A DNA stretch of 27,097 nt from NCBI GenBank assembly GCA_964418595.1, contig CAYQMF010000091.1:1-27097 (forward strand), read 5' to 3'. Made by a program: the position numbers and the translations under genes. This stretch comes from CAYQMF01 sp964418595. Its GTDB lineage: Bacteria > Planctomycetota > UBA1135 > UBA2386. Positions 15,094 to 22,989 of this stretch are shown here, piece by piece; the stretch's first letter is position 1; every line of letters begins with the position of its first letter. Under the pieces are notes generated by a model. It was not told the DNA's origin. It worked only from the letters and a program-made list of their open reading frames with translations, and made no database searches.

Positions 15094-15996
15094 CTACGCG
15101 TCGAGCGCAGCGCGCACGCGACCGCCGCCGGCCGCCAGCGCCGCGCGCGCCTGCTCCGGATCGAGCCCGCGCCGGGCGGCGACCACCGCGGTCTTCACCT
15201 CGCCGCCGCAGCGGGCGAGCAGCTGCCCCGCAGCGACCTCGTCGAGGCCGGCGGCCTGCGCGACGACGCGCCGCGCCCGCGCCCGCAGCTTGTCGTTGCT
15301 GGCCTGCACGTCGACCATCAGGTTCTCGTAGCACTTGCCGAGCGCGGCCATCACCCCGGTGCTCAGCATGTTGAGCACGAGCTTGGTGGCCGTCCCCGCC
15401 TTGAGCCGCGTCGAGCCGGTGAGCACTTCCGGTCCCACCAGCAGCTCGATGCCGAGGTCGGCATGCTCGGCGATGACCGCACCCGGCGTGCAGGCGAGCG
15501 CGATCGTGAGTGCGCCGGCGGCGCGCGCCGCGTCCAACGCGCCGATCACGTATGGCGTGCGCCCGCTCGCCGCGATGCCGACGACCGTGTCGTCGCCGCG
15601 CGCGCCGAGGCCGCGCACCGCTGCGGCACCCTGGGCTGGGGAGTCCTCCGCGCCCTCGACCGCACGCAGGATCGCCGCCTCGCCGCCCGCGATGAGGCCC
15701 ACGACGACGCCGTCGGGCACCGAGAAGGTCGGCCGGCACTCGACGGCGTCGAGGATGCCGAGCCGACCCGACGTGCCCGCGCCCACGTAGATCAACCTGC
15801 CGCCGCGCGCCATGCGCTCGGCGATCGCCTCGATCGCCATCGCGACCTCGGGGAGCGCGCGCTCGACCGCCGCCACCGCGACCGCGTCCTCGGCGTTCAT
15901 CGCCCGCACCAGCGCCAGCGCCGACATCGTGTCGAGGTCCTTGGTGCGCGGGTTGCGCGCCTCGGTGCCCAGGAGGCTCAGGTCGGGCTCGGACAT
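15094..15996 (-). CDS. murQ: N-acetylmuramic acid 6-phosphate etherase
   Basis: 300 aa from ATG 15996, equal to the usual MurQ length. The cytoplasmic enzyme cleaves the D-lactyl ether of MurNAc-6-phosphate to give GlcNAc-6-phosphate and D-lactate. Motifs in order: TEARNPRTKDLDTMS (11-25), GGRLIYVGAGTSGRLGILD (65-83, SIS phosphosugar fold), E86 in AVECRPTF and E117 in VEGAEDS (the two glutamates matching the catalytic pair of E. coli MurQ), GIAASGRTPYVIGAL, TGSTRLKAGTATKLVLNMLSTG and NLMVDVQASNDKL. It is divergent from the symporter gene with 82 bp between starts, so the two could be co-regulated from one intergenic region. No MurR regulator or MurP PTS is present; the source of MurNAc-6-P is therefore open. 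Confidence 0.97.
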   Translation of the reverse strand: MSEPDLSLLGTEARNPRTKDLDTMSALALVRAMNAEDAVAVAAVERALPEVAMAIEAIAERMARGGRLIYVGAGTSGRLGILDAVECRPTFSVPDGVVVGLIAGGEAAILRAVEGAEDSPAQGAAAVRGLGARGDDTVVGIAASGRTPYVIGALDAARAAGALTIALACTPGAVIAEHADLGIELLVGPEVLTGSTRLKAGTATKLVLNMLSTGVMAALGKCYENLMVDVQASNDKLRARARRVVAQAAGLDEVAAGQLLARCGGEVKTAVVAARRGLDPEQARAALAAGGGRVRAALDA

Positions 15997-16062
15997 GGCT
16001 TCGTGAGTACCGTCGCCAGCGGCGGAGACAAGGTGCGCCGCGACAATGCCCGCTGCGCCGAA

Positions 16063-16068
16063 TACCGT
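16063..16068 (+). promoter_or_regulatory. Candidate -10 (TACCGT) for the sodium:solute symporter gene
   Basis: TACCGT ends ten bases before ATG 16079, with GCGACA (16040-16045) 17 bases upstream as a partial -35 match. It favours ATG 16079 over the in-frame ATG at 16046, which would precede the -10. Confidence 0.45.
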
Positions 16069-16078
16069 CTGCCGCGAG

Positions 16079-17551
16079 ATGCGCATCGACCCCGTTGACC
16101 TCGGCATTCTCCTCGCATACCTCGCCGCGACCGTCGCGTTCGGGATCTGGGTCGGTGGCCGGCAGCGCACCTCGGCCGACTACATGCTCGGCAGCCGCTC
16201 GCTGCCGTGGTGGGCGCTCATGCTGTCGATCGTCGCGACGGAGACCAGCACGGTCACCTTCCTGAGCGTGCCCGGGATCACGTTCCTGCCACGGGGCGAC
16301 TTCACGTTCCTGCAGCTGCCGCTCGGCTACGTGCTCGGGCGCCTGCTCATCTGCGTGATCCTGCTGCCCCAGTACTTCGCCGGCACCAACGTGACGGCAT
16401 ACGACGTGCTCAATCGGCGCTTCGGCGGTGCGACGCAGCGCGTCGCGTCGCTGCTGTTCGTGGTCACCCGAACGCTCGCCGATGGACTCCGCCTGTTCCT
16501 GGCCGCGGTCGTGCTGCAGAGCGTGAGCGGGTTCGACCTCAACTGGTCGATCGCCCTGTTCGGATTGGTGACGCTCGGGTTCACCCTGGTGGGCGGCATC
16601 CGCGCCGTGGTGTGGACCGACGTCGTCCAGTTCGCGGTCTACATCCTCGGCGCCGCGGCGGCGCTCGCCGTGCTGGTCGGCCTGCTCGACGGCGGCGCCG
16701 GCGCGCTCTTCGACGTGCCGGACGGCAAGCTCCGCGTCTTCGACGCCGCGCTCGACTTCACGAAGCCCTACACGCTCTGGGCCGGCGTCCTCGCCGGCAC
16801 GTTCGTGGCGTTCGGCACGCACGGCGTCGACCAGCTCATGGTCCAGCGCTACCTCTGCGCGAAGAGCCAGCGCGACGCGGGACTGGCGTTGGGCACGAGC
16901 GGCGTCGTGGTGCTGCTGCAGTTCGTGTTCTTCCTCGTGGTGGGGCTCGGACTCTACGCCTTCTACCAGCCGGCGCAGGTGGGCGACGCGATCGTGATCG
17001 GAGCGCATCCGCCTTCGGTCCCGTTCGACGACCAGCCGCAGAAGCAGGCGTTCGCGCGCTTCATCATCGACAACCTCCCGGTCGGCGTGCTGGGCCTCGT
17101 GCTCGGCGCAGTGTTCTCGGCCGCGATCTCCACCCTGTCGAGTTCGATCAACTCGCTCGCCACCGCCACCACCCACGACCTGTGGGTGCCCCGCTTCGCG
17201 CCCGACGCCGACGACGCCACGCGGCTCGCGCTCAGCCGCCGGTTCACGCTCCTCTTCGCCTTGCTCCAGGTCGGGGTGGGGATCGGTGGCCAGGGGATCT
17301 CCGGGTCGATCATCGACCGCGTCCTCGCCATCCAGAGCTTCACGATCGGCATCGTGCTCGGCGTCTTCTTCCTCGGCCGTTTCGTTCCCGGCGCGCGCCA
17401 GGGCAACGCGCTCCTCGCCATCGCCGTCGGCCTTGGAGCGGTGAGCTTCGTCGCCTTCGGCACACCGGTGGCGTGGCCCTGGCTCGCGGTGATCGGGTCG
17501 GGCACGACCCTCGCCGTCGGCTGGATCGCCTCGATCGCGACGCGACGTTGA
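16079..17551 (+). CDS. Sodium:solute symporter (SSS family), probable amino-sugar importer
   Basis: 490 aa from ATG 16079 (an upstream in-frame ATG at 16046 adds 11 residues). Inner-membrane transporter with about 13 hydrophobic segments. SSS hallmarks: DLGILLAYLAATVAFGIWVG (TM1), RSLPWWALMLSIVATETSTVTFLSVPG, GGIRAVVWTDVVQF, GVDQLMVQRYLCAKS and AAISTLSSSINSLATATTHDLW (the Ser/Asn-rich helix contributing the Na+ site). The substrate cannot be read from sequence. Its place between murQ (divergent) and two NamZ genes (downstream, same strand) suggests MurNAc, GlcNAc or small muropeptide sugars, taking the role that PTS MurP has in Bacillus and E. coli. Unlike a PTS it would deliver unphosphorylated sugar. 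Confidence 0.9.
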   Translation: MRIDPVDLGILLAYLAATVAFGIWVGGRQRTSADYMLGSRSLPWWALMLSIVATETSTVTFLSVPGITFLPRGDFTFLQLPLGYVLGRLLICVILLPQYFAGTNVTAYDVLNRRFGGATQRVASLLFVVTRTLADGLRLFLAAVVLQSVSGFDLNWSIALFGLVTLGFTLVGGIRAVVWTDVVQFAVYILGAAAALAVLVGLLDGGAGALFDVPDGKLRVFDAALDFTKPYTLWAGVLAGTFVAFGTHGVDQLMVQRYLCAKSQRDAGLALGTSGVVVLLQFVFFLVVGLGLYAFYQPAQVGDAIVIGAHPPSVPFDDQPQKQAFARFIIDNLPVGVLGLVLGAVFSAAISTLSSSINSLATATTHDLWVPRFAPDADDATRLALSRRFTLLFALLQVGVGIGGQGISGSIIDRVLAIQSFTIGIVLGVFFLGRFVPGARQGNALLAIAVGLGAVSFVAFGTPVAWPWLAVIGSGTTLAVGWIASIATRR

Positions 17552-17585
17552 CGCGAAGCGCCTCGTGGCACCCGCCGCCGCCACG

Positions 17586-17591
17586 TAGGAT
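17586..17591 (+). promoter_or_regulatory. Candidate -10 (TAGGAT) for the namZ pair
   Basis: Lies 16 bases before ATG 17608 within ACGTAGGATCC. A near-identical ACGTAAGATCC precedes the amidase gene. No clear -35. Confidence 0.4.
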
Positions 17592-17607
17592 CCCGCCGCA
17601 CGCACGC

Positions 17608-18801
17608 ATGCTTCCGCTCGCCGCCCTCGCCCTTCTCGTTCCCCTCGCAGTCCAGGCCGGGCCCGAGCCGCACGACCAGACCCGCACCGGGATCGACGTC
17701 CTGGTGCGGGACGGGTTCGCGCCGCTGCGCGGCGCCCGCGTCGGGCTGATCACCAACCACACCGGGCGCACGGCGACGGGCACCTCGACGATCGACGCGT
17801 TCCTCGCCACCGACGCCGTGAAGCTGGTTGCGCTCTTCTCGCCGGAGCACGGCATTGCCGGGAAGCTCGACGAGAAGGTCGCCAACGCGCGCCACGCATC
17901 CGGCCTGCCCATCTACAGCCTCTACGGTGAGACGCGTGCGCCGACCGCGGACCAGCTCCGCGACCTCGACACCCTGGTGTTCGACATCCAGGACATCGGC
18001 TGCCGCTTCTACACCTACGTCTCGACGATGGGGCTCGCGATGCAGGCGGCGGCGATGCACGGCAAGCGCTTCGTGGTTCTCGACCGCCCTGACCCCATCG
18101 ACGGCAACACCGTCGAGGGACCGGTGCGCGACGCCGGTGCGGATGTCTTCGTCGGCTGGCACACGATCCCGCTGCGCCACGGCATGACCGCGGGCGAACT
18201 CGCGCGCATGTTCGCGGCGGAGAAGGCGATCGCCGTCGACCTGCTGGTGGTGCAGCTCGAGCACTGGCCGGGGCGCACTACCTTCGACCAGACCGGCCTC
18301 GAGTGGATCAACCCCTCCCCCAACATGCGCAGCCTCACCCAGGCGCTGCTCTACCCGGGCGTCGGGCTGCTCGAGATGACCAACATCTCCGTGGGCCGCG
18401 GCACCGACACGCCGTTCGAGGTGATCGGCGCACCGTGGCTCGACGGCGGCGCGCTGGCGCGCCGCCTGCACGCGCAGGGTCTGCCGGGAGTGACGTTCGT
18501 GCCGGTGCGCTTCACGCCGTCGGCCAGCAAGTTCCAGGGCGAGATCTGCTCCGGCGTGCAGGTCGCGATCACCGACCGCGCCGCGTTCCGCGCGATCCCG
18601 CTCGGCCTCGCCCTGGCGACCTCGCTGCGCGCGCAGCACCGCGCGGACTGGGACATGCGCAAGCTGCAGACCCTCCTGCTCGACGCCGACGCCTACGCCG
18701 CGGTCGAGAAGGGTGCTTCGTGGCGCGAAGTCGCCGCGCTGCATCGCGACGAACTCGAGCAATTCCTCGCGCGTCGCGCGCGTTTCCTGCTGTACCGATG
18801 A
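17608..18801 (+). CDS. namZ: Secreted exo-beta-N-acetylmuramidase, NamZ/DUF1343 family
   Basis: 397 aa with a signal peptide (MLPLAALALLVPLAVQAG). NamZ (B. subtilis YbbC) releases MurNAc from the non-reducing end of peptidoglycan fragments. Family motifs: GIDVLVRDGFAPLRGARVGLITNHTG, KLVALFSPEHGIAG (glutamate conserved), LPIYSLYGETRAPT, DTLVFDIQDIGCRFYTYVSTM, VVLDRPDPIDGNTVEGP, IPLRHGMTAGELARMF, WINPSPNMRS, LLYPGVGLLEMTNISVGRGTDTPFEVIGAPWLD and PVRFTPSASKFQGEICSGVQV. Length is normal for the family. It overlaps the next DUF1343 gene by four bases (ATGA), so the two are translationally coupled. Being exported, it can act after the secreted amidase and NagZ-AmiE protein on the same fragments. 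Confidence 0.93.
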   Translation: MLPLAALALLVPLAVQAGPEPHDQTRTGIDVLVRDGFAPLRGARVGLITNHTGRTATGTSTIDAFLATDAVKLVALFSPEHGIAGKLDEKVANARHASGLPIYSLYGETRAPTADQLRDLDTLVFDIQDIGCRFYTYVSTMGLAMQAAAMHGKRFVVLDRPDPIDGNTVEGPVRDAGADVFVGWHTIPLRHGMTAGELARMFAAEKAIAVDLLVVQLEHWPGRTTFDQTGLEWINPSPNMRSLTQALLYPGVGLLEMTNISVGRGTDTPFEVIGAPWLDGGALARRLHAQGLPGVTFVPVRFTPSASKFQGEICSGVQVAITDRAAFRAIPLGLALATSLRAQHRADWDMRKLQTLLLDADAYAAVEKGASWREVAALHRDELEQFLARRARFLLYR

Positions 18802-19952
18802 CCCTGCCGCCGAGCTTCGGCCTCGAGCGCTGCCTGCAGGATCCGCCCGCGATCCTGCACGGCCGGCGCTTCGGCCTCGTCGCCAACCAGGCCTCCGTCG
18901 ACGCGACCTTCGCGCAGAGCCATACCCTCCTCGCCGCGCGCTTCCCCGGCCAGCTCGCCGCGCTCTTCGGTCCGCAGCACGGGTTCCTCAGCGAGCAGCA
19001 GGACAACATGATCGAGACGGCCGACGGGTACGAGCCGCGCCTCGGCATCCCGGTGTTCAGCCTGTACGGCGAGCACCGCAAGCCGACGCCGGCGATGCTC
19101 ACGGGTCTCGACCTCCTCGTGATCGACCTGCAGGACGTCGGCTGCCGCGTCTACACCTACATGTGGACGCTGTTGCTGTGCCTCGAAGCCTGCGCGGAGG
19201 CCCGCATCCCCGTCCTGGTCCTCGATCGTCCGAACCCGCTGGGCTGCGACACGTACGAGGGCGCCCTCCTCGACCCGGACTTCGCGAGCTTCGTCGGCAG
19301 CCACCCGATCCCCATGCGGCACGGCCTGACGCTCGGTCAGCTCGCGCTGCTCTTCAACGCCGAGCGCGGCATCGGCGCCGACGTGCACGTTCTCGCGATG
19401 CGCGGCGTCGACCCGAGGGCGCGCTTCGACCAGCTCGGCCGCGCCTGGTTGCCGCCATCGCCAAACCTGCCGCGCTTCGAAGGTGTGCTCACCTACCCCG
19501 GCCAGGTCCTGCTCGAAGGCACGAACCTCTCCGAGGGTCGCGGCACGACCACGCCGTTCGAGGTGTGCGGCGCCCCGTTCGTCGACGCCTACCGCCTCGC
19601 CGACATGCTGCGCGAGCGAGACCTGCCCGGCGTCGTGTTCCGGCCGGTGCGTTTCGAGCCCACCTTCCAGAAGTGGCACGGGCAGAGCTGCGGTGGCGTG
19701 TTCCTGCACGTCATCGATCCGGCGATCTTCAGGCCGTACCTCACGACCCTGCACCTGCTCGCCTGCGTGCGCGCCGCCTGGCCGACGGCCTTCGCCTGGC
19801 GCGAGCCGCCGTACGAGTACGAGACGGTGAAGCTCCCCATCGACATCCTCACCGGCGGGACCGCGGTGCGCCTCGCAGTCGATTCCGGCGCCGACGTCGC
19901 CCCGCTCGCGGCCGTGGACGCCACGGCATGGCGACATCGAGCAACACGCTGA
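18798..19952 (+). CDS. Second NamZ/DUF1343 paralog, no signal peptide, Glu-to-Gln in the PEHG motif
   Basis: 384 aa from ATG 18798, which overlaps the previous stop (ATGA). It shares the family frame: RRFGLVANQASVDAT, IPVFSLYGEHRKPT, DLLVIDLQDVGCRVYTYMWTL, VLDRPNPLGCDTYEG, IPMRHGLTLGQLALLFNAE, WLPPSPNLP, YPGQVLLEGTNLSEGRGTTTPFEVCGAPFVD, PVRFEPTFQKWHGQSCGGVFLHV. Two differences stand out. There is no export signal, so it should be cytoplasmic. The motif that reads FSPEHG in its partner reads FGPQHGFLSEQQDNMIE, with Gln at the conserved Glu. I recall a DUF1343 subclade with PQHG...QDNM, so this may be a subfamily trait rather than a dead enzyme. It might act on imported muropeptides or have a different activity. 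Confidence 0.88.
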   Translation: MTLPPSFGLERCLQDPPAILHGRRFGLVANQASVDATFAQSHTLLAARFPGQLAALFGPQHGFLSEQQDNMIETADGYEPRLGIPVFSLYGEHRKPTPAMLTGLDLLVIDLQDVGCRVYTYMWTLLLCLEACAEARIPVLVLDRPNPLGCDTYEGALLDPDFASFVGSHPIPMRHGLTLGQLALLFNAERGIGADVHVLAMRGVDPRARFDQLGRAWLPPSPNLPRFEGVLTYPGQVLLEGTNLSEGRGTTTPFEVCGAPFVDAYRLADMLRERDLPGVVFRPVRFEPTFQKWHGQSCGGVFLHVIDPAIFRPYLTTLHLLACVRAAWPTAFAWREPPYEYETVKLPIDILTGGTAVRLAVDSGADVAPLAAVDATAWRHRATR

Positions 19953-19991
19953 GCGGTCCGTTCGCGCCCGCGCTTCCCCGCAGCGGCGACG

Positions 19992-19997
19992 TAAGAT
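19992..19997 (+). promoter_or_regulatory. Candidate -10 (TAAGAT) for the amidase gene
   Basis: Ten bases before ATG 20008, within ACGTAAGATCC. There is no Shine-Dalgarno between it and the start, suggesting a leaderless mRNA. No clear -35. Confidence 0.45.
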
Positions 19998-20007
19998 CCT
20001 CCGCCGC

Positions 20008-22944
20008 ATGCGTGCGCTCGTCCTCTCGCTGTCACTCGCCCCCTCGCTCCTCGCCCAGAGCGCGCTCTACTGGGGCGATCGACAGCTCCAGGCGATCCCC
20101 GTCGCGACGCGCGACGCCGAGGCGCTGGTGCGAGCGCTCCTCGCCGGGCCTCCTTCGCCACACCTCACCACCGCGCTGCCCCCGGGCACGAGCCTGCACC
20201 GCATCGCCGTCGACGGCACGCGCGCGGTCGTCGTGTTCGGCAGCCGGCTCCTCGTCGCGCGCGCGCTCGGCACGTTCGAAGACGCACTCGAGCAGGTGAC
20301 GAAGACGCTCGAGACCGCGGGCTTCGAGCACGTCGACATCCGCGTCCGCACCGACGCGGGCGAACAGAGCCTCGCCGAGGCGCTGGGCGAGACGACGGCG
20401 GGGCCGGCCGCGCCCCGCGCACCGCTGTTCCAGCCCGGCTCCGTCCCCGGCGCGCTCGCCGGCAAGACGATCGCCATCTCCGCCGGACACGGCTACTACT
20501 GGCACTCGACGCTGGGGTGGACGACGCAGCGCGGCAACATCGGTGGGCTCACGGAGGACATCCACACCAACGAGATCTCGTTCCACTACCTGATCCCCAT
20601 GTTGGAGAACATGGGGGCGCGCGTGGTGGTGTGCCGGGAGCGCGGCGAGTGGCGCAACGACGTGCTGGGCGACAACGACCAGGGCGCGCCGCGCTACACG
20701 GAGACGGGCACATGGTTCACGTCGGCGTCGAGCGGCTACGGCGGCGGTTCGTACCGCTACGCCACGACCGCGTTGACCACGAGCGCGACGGCGACCTTCA
20801 CGCTGCCGGTCGCAGCCGACGGCCTCTATCCGGTGTACCTCTTCTATCGGGCCGGCACGAACCGGGCCACCGACGCCCACGTGCGCGTGGTCCACAGCGG
20901 CGGCACCGACACGGTCACCGTCGACCAGACCGGCTCCGACCGCACCTTCGTGTTCGTGGGGACCTTCCACTTCACGGCCGTAGGCGGCGCCACGATCCAC
21001 ATCGACAACGAGAGCTCGCTCGCCGGCCGCGTGGTCATCGCCGACGCGGTGCGGCTCGGCGGCGGGGTTGGTTCGATCGCCCGCGGCGCCGGCACCAGTG
21101 GCCGGCTGCGCTGGCAGGAGGCCGCGCGCTACTGGACGCAGTTCGCGGGCGCGCCGAGCACGGTGTACGACTCGATCAGCGGCGGCGAGGACAACGACGA
21201 CGACGTGACCGCCCGCCCGCGCTTCGCCGAGTGGGTCGGCGGCTGCGACGCGTACGTGTCCCTGCACACGAACGCCGGCGGTGGGCTCGGCACGTCCACC
21301 TACATCTACGACGGCGGCGCCACCGCCGGCTCCGCGGCCCTGCAGACGGCGGTGCACAACCAGATCGTCGCCGACGTGCGCGCCGGGTACGACTCCGCGT
21401 GGACCGACCGCGGCCGGCTCAGTGCCAACTTCGGCGAGGTGCGGCTGCTGTCGACGATGCCCGGCATCCTCGTCGAACTGGCCTTCCATGACGTCGCCGG
21501 CTCGCGCGACCACGAGGCGCTGCACGACCCGCACTTCCGCTACATCGCCGGACGCGCGATGGCGCGCGGCGTGCTGCGCTACTTCGCCGCCGCCGCCCCC
21601 TTCCCCCCCGAGCCGCCGATCGCGCTGCGCGTGACCCAGGACGGCGCGCGCGGGCTGCGCGTGGCGTGGGAACCCGTGGCCGGCGCGACCGCGTATTCGA
21701 TCGAGATCTCGCCGGACGGCCGCGGCTTCGTCGAGGCCGCGCAGACCTCGGGTTCGTCGTGGTCGACGGGACCGCTGCCGCCGGACACGGTGCGCTCGTT
21801 CCGGGTGCGCACCTGGAATGCCTCGGGCCGCTCGGAGCCGACCGAGGTCCTCAGCGCCGGCACGTCGCACACCGGCACCGCGGAGTGCCTGCTCGTGCAG
21901 GCCTTCGACCGCCTGGAGAAGAACGTGAAGCTCCCCGACAACCGGCGCGACTACCTCCGGCTGCACGCCGACGCCATCGCGCGGCACGGCGAGTTCAGCC
22001 TCGGCTTCGACGCCGCCAGCAACGAGGCAGTGGCGCTGTTGCGCGTGCCGCTCGCCGGCTATCGCGTCGTGGACTGGGCCGCTGGCGAGGAGAGCACCGT
22101 CGACGAGACGTTCTCCGCCGCGGAGCAGAGCATCGTCAGCGCGTACCTCGCGCAGGGCGGCCGCCTGCTCGCGACCGGCGCCGAGATCGGCTGGGACCTC
22201 GAAGCGCGCGGCTCGGCGACGGACAAGGCCTTCTACAACAACCAGATCGGCGCCCGCTACATCGCCGACGACGCCGGGTCGTACTCGTTCAGCGCCGTTG
22301 CTGGCGGCATCTTCGCCGGCCTCGGCAGCGGCCTCTTCGACGACGGCACTGGCGGCACGTACGACGTCGACTACCCCGACGTCATCGCGCCGGCCGACGC
22401 CAGCGCGACGCTCTGCCTCGTCTATCCCGGCAACCAGGGCGCCGCCATCCAGCGCACCAGCGGCGCCACCCGCGTGGTGCACCTGGGCTTCCCGCTGGAG
22501 ACCGTGCGCGACGCCACGCTGCGCGGCGCGATGATGGCGCGGGCGCTGCGCTACCTGCTGTCGCCGCGCGCACTCGAGGCGCCCGCGACCCTGCCGCTGG
22601 GGCAGACGAGTCCTTTGAGTCTCGCGGTGCCCGGCGCCGCCAACCGCTTCTACGTGCTGGCTGCGGCGACGGCGACCACGCCGGGGTTGCCGCTGCCGGG
22701 GGGGCACATCCTGCCCCTCGCGCCCGACGCGCTGTTCGCCTTCAGCCTCGCCGCTGGCAACGGCGTGTTCGCGAACTTCTTCGGCCAGCTCGATGCCCAG
22801 GGCAGTGGCAACGCCTCGATCGCCCTCCCCGCGATGCCACCCCTCCTGGGGCTGCCCATCGTGGTGAGCGGGTTCACGCTCGTCGACCTGTCCGGCCTCA
22901 ATGTGCACACGATGCTCCCGTGGGTGCGGGGGATCGTCCGATAG
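20008..22944 (+). CDS. Secreted multidomain N-acetylmuramoyl-L-alanine amidase (GerM, split amidase_3, golvesin-like insert, FN3)
   Basis: 978 aa with signal peptide (MRALVLSLSLAPSLLAQS). Residues ~30-115 resemble GerM (LVRALLAGPPSPHLTTALPPGTSLHRIAVDG). The zinc amidase_3 fold starts at GKTIAISAGHG (H161), with E183 in GGLTEDIHTNE. It resumes at GGCDAYVSLHTNAGGG (H420) and ends with catalytic E490 in GILVELAFHD. Between the two halves, residues ~232-352 (TWFTSASSGYGGGSYRY, DGLYPVYLFYRAGTN, VVIADAVRLGGG) look like a golvesin C-terminal/Xly-type binding domain inserted in the catalytic domain. Then come an FN3 domain (~535-625, WEPVAGATAYSIEIS), a class I glutamine-amidotransferase-like module (~630-855, YRVVDWAAGEEST, QGGRLLATGAEIGWDL), and a terminal sandwich. 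It would cut the MurNAc-L-Ala bond outside the cell, feeding the NamZ/NagZ-AmiE steps. Enzyme class is firm; accessory domains are by-eye calls. Confidence 0.88.
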   Translation: MRALVLSLSLAPSLLAQSALYWGDRQLQAIPVATRDAEALVRALLAGPPSPHLTTALPPGTSLHRIAVDGTRAVVVFGSRLLVARALGTFEDALEQVTKTLETAGFEHVDIRVRTDAGEQSLAEALGETTAGPAAPRAPLFQPGSVPGALAGKTIAISAGHGYYWHSTLGWTTQRGNIGGLTEDIHTNEISFHYLIPMLENMGARVVVCRERGEWRNDVLGDNDQGAPRYTETGTWFTSASSGYGGGSYRYATTALTTSATATFTLPVAADGLYPVYLFYRAGTNRATDAHVRVVHSGGTDTVTVDQTGSDRTFVFVGTFHFTAVGGATIHIDNESSLAGRVVIADAVRLGGGVGSIARGAGTSGRLRWQEAARYWTQFAGAPSTVYDSISGGEDNDDDVTARPRFAEWVGGCDAYVSLHTNAGGGLGTSTYIYDGGATAGSAALQTAVHNQIVADVRAGYDSAWTDRGRLSANFGEVRLLSTMPGILVELAFHDVAGSRDHEALHDPHFRYIAGRAMARGVLRYFAAAAPFPPEPPIALRVTQDGARGLRVAWEPVAGATAYSIEISPDGRGFVEAAQTSGSSWSTGPLPPDTVRSFRVRTWNASGRSEPTEVLSAGTSHTGTAECLLVQAFDRLEKNVKLPDNRRDYLRLHADAIARHGEFSLGFDAASNEAVALLRVPLAGYRVVDWAAGEESTVDETFSAAEQSIVSAYLAQGGRLLATGAEIGWDLEARGSATDKAFYNNQIGARYIADDAGSYSFSAVAGGIFAGLGSGLFDDGTGGTYDVDYPDVIAPADASATLCLVYPGNQGAAIQRTSGATRVVHLGFPLETVRDATLRGAMMARALRYLLSPRALEAPATLPLGQTSPLSLAVPGAANRFYVLAAATATTPGLPLPGGHILPLAPDALFAFSLAAGNGVFANFFGQLDAQGSGNASIALPAMPPLLGLPIVVSGFTLVDLSGLNVHTMLPWVRGIVR

Positions 22945-22971
22945 AGAGGGAGCGGCGCGGGAGTCGCGCGC

Positions 22972-22977
22972 TACTCT
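22972..22977 (+). promoter_or_regulatory. Candidate -10 (TACTCT) for the flippase-like gene
   Basis: Twelve bases before ATG 22990 in a CCCGCCCCCC-rich leader with no Shine-Dalgarno. Confidence 0.35.
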
Positions 22978-22989
22978 CCCGCCCCCCAG

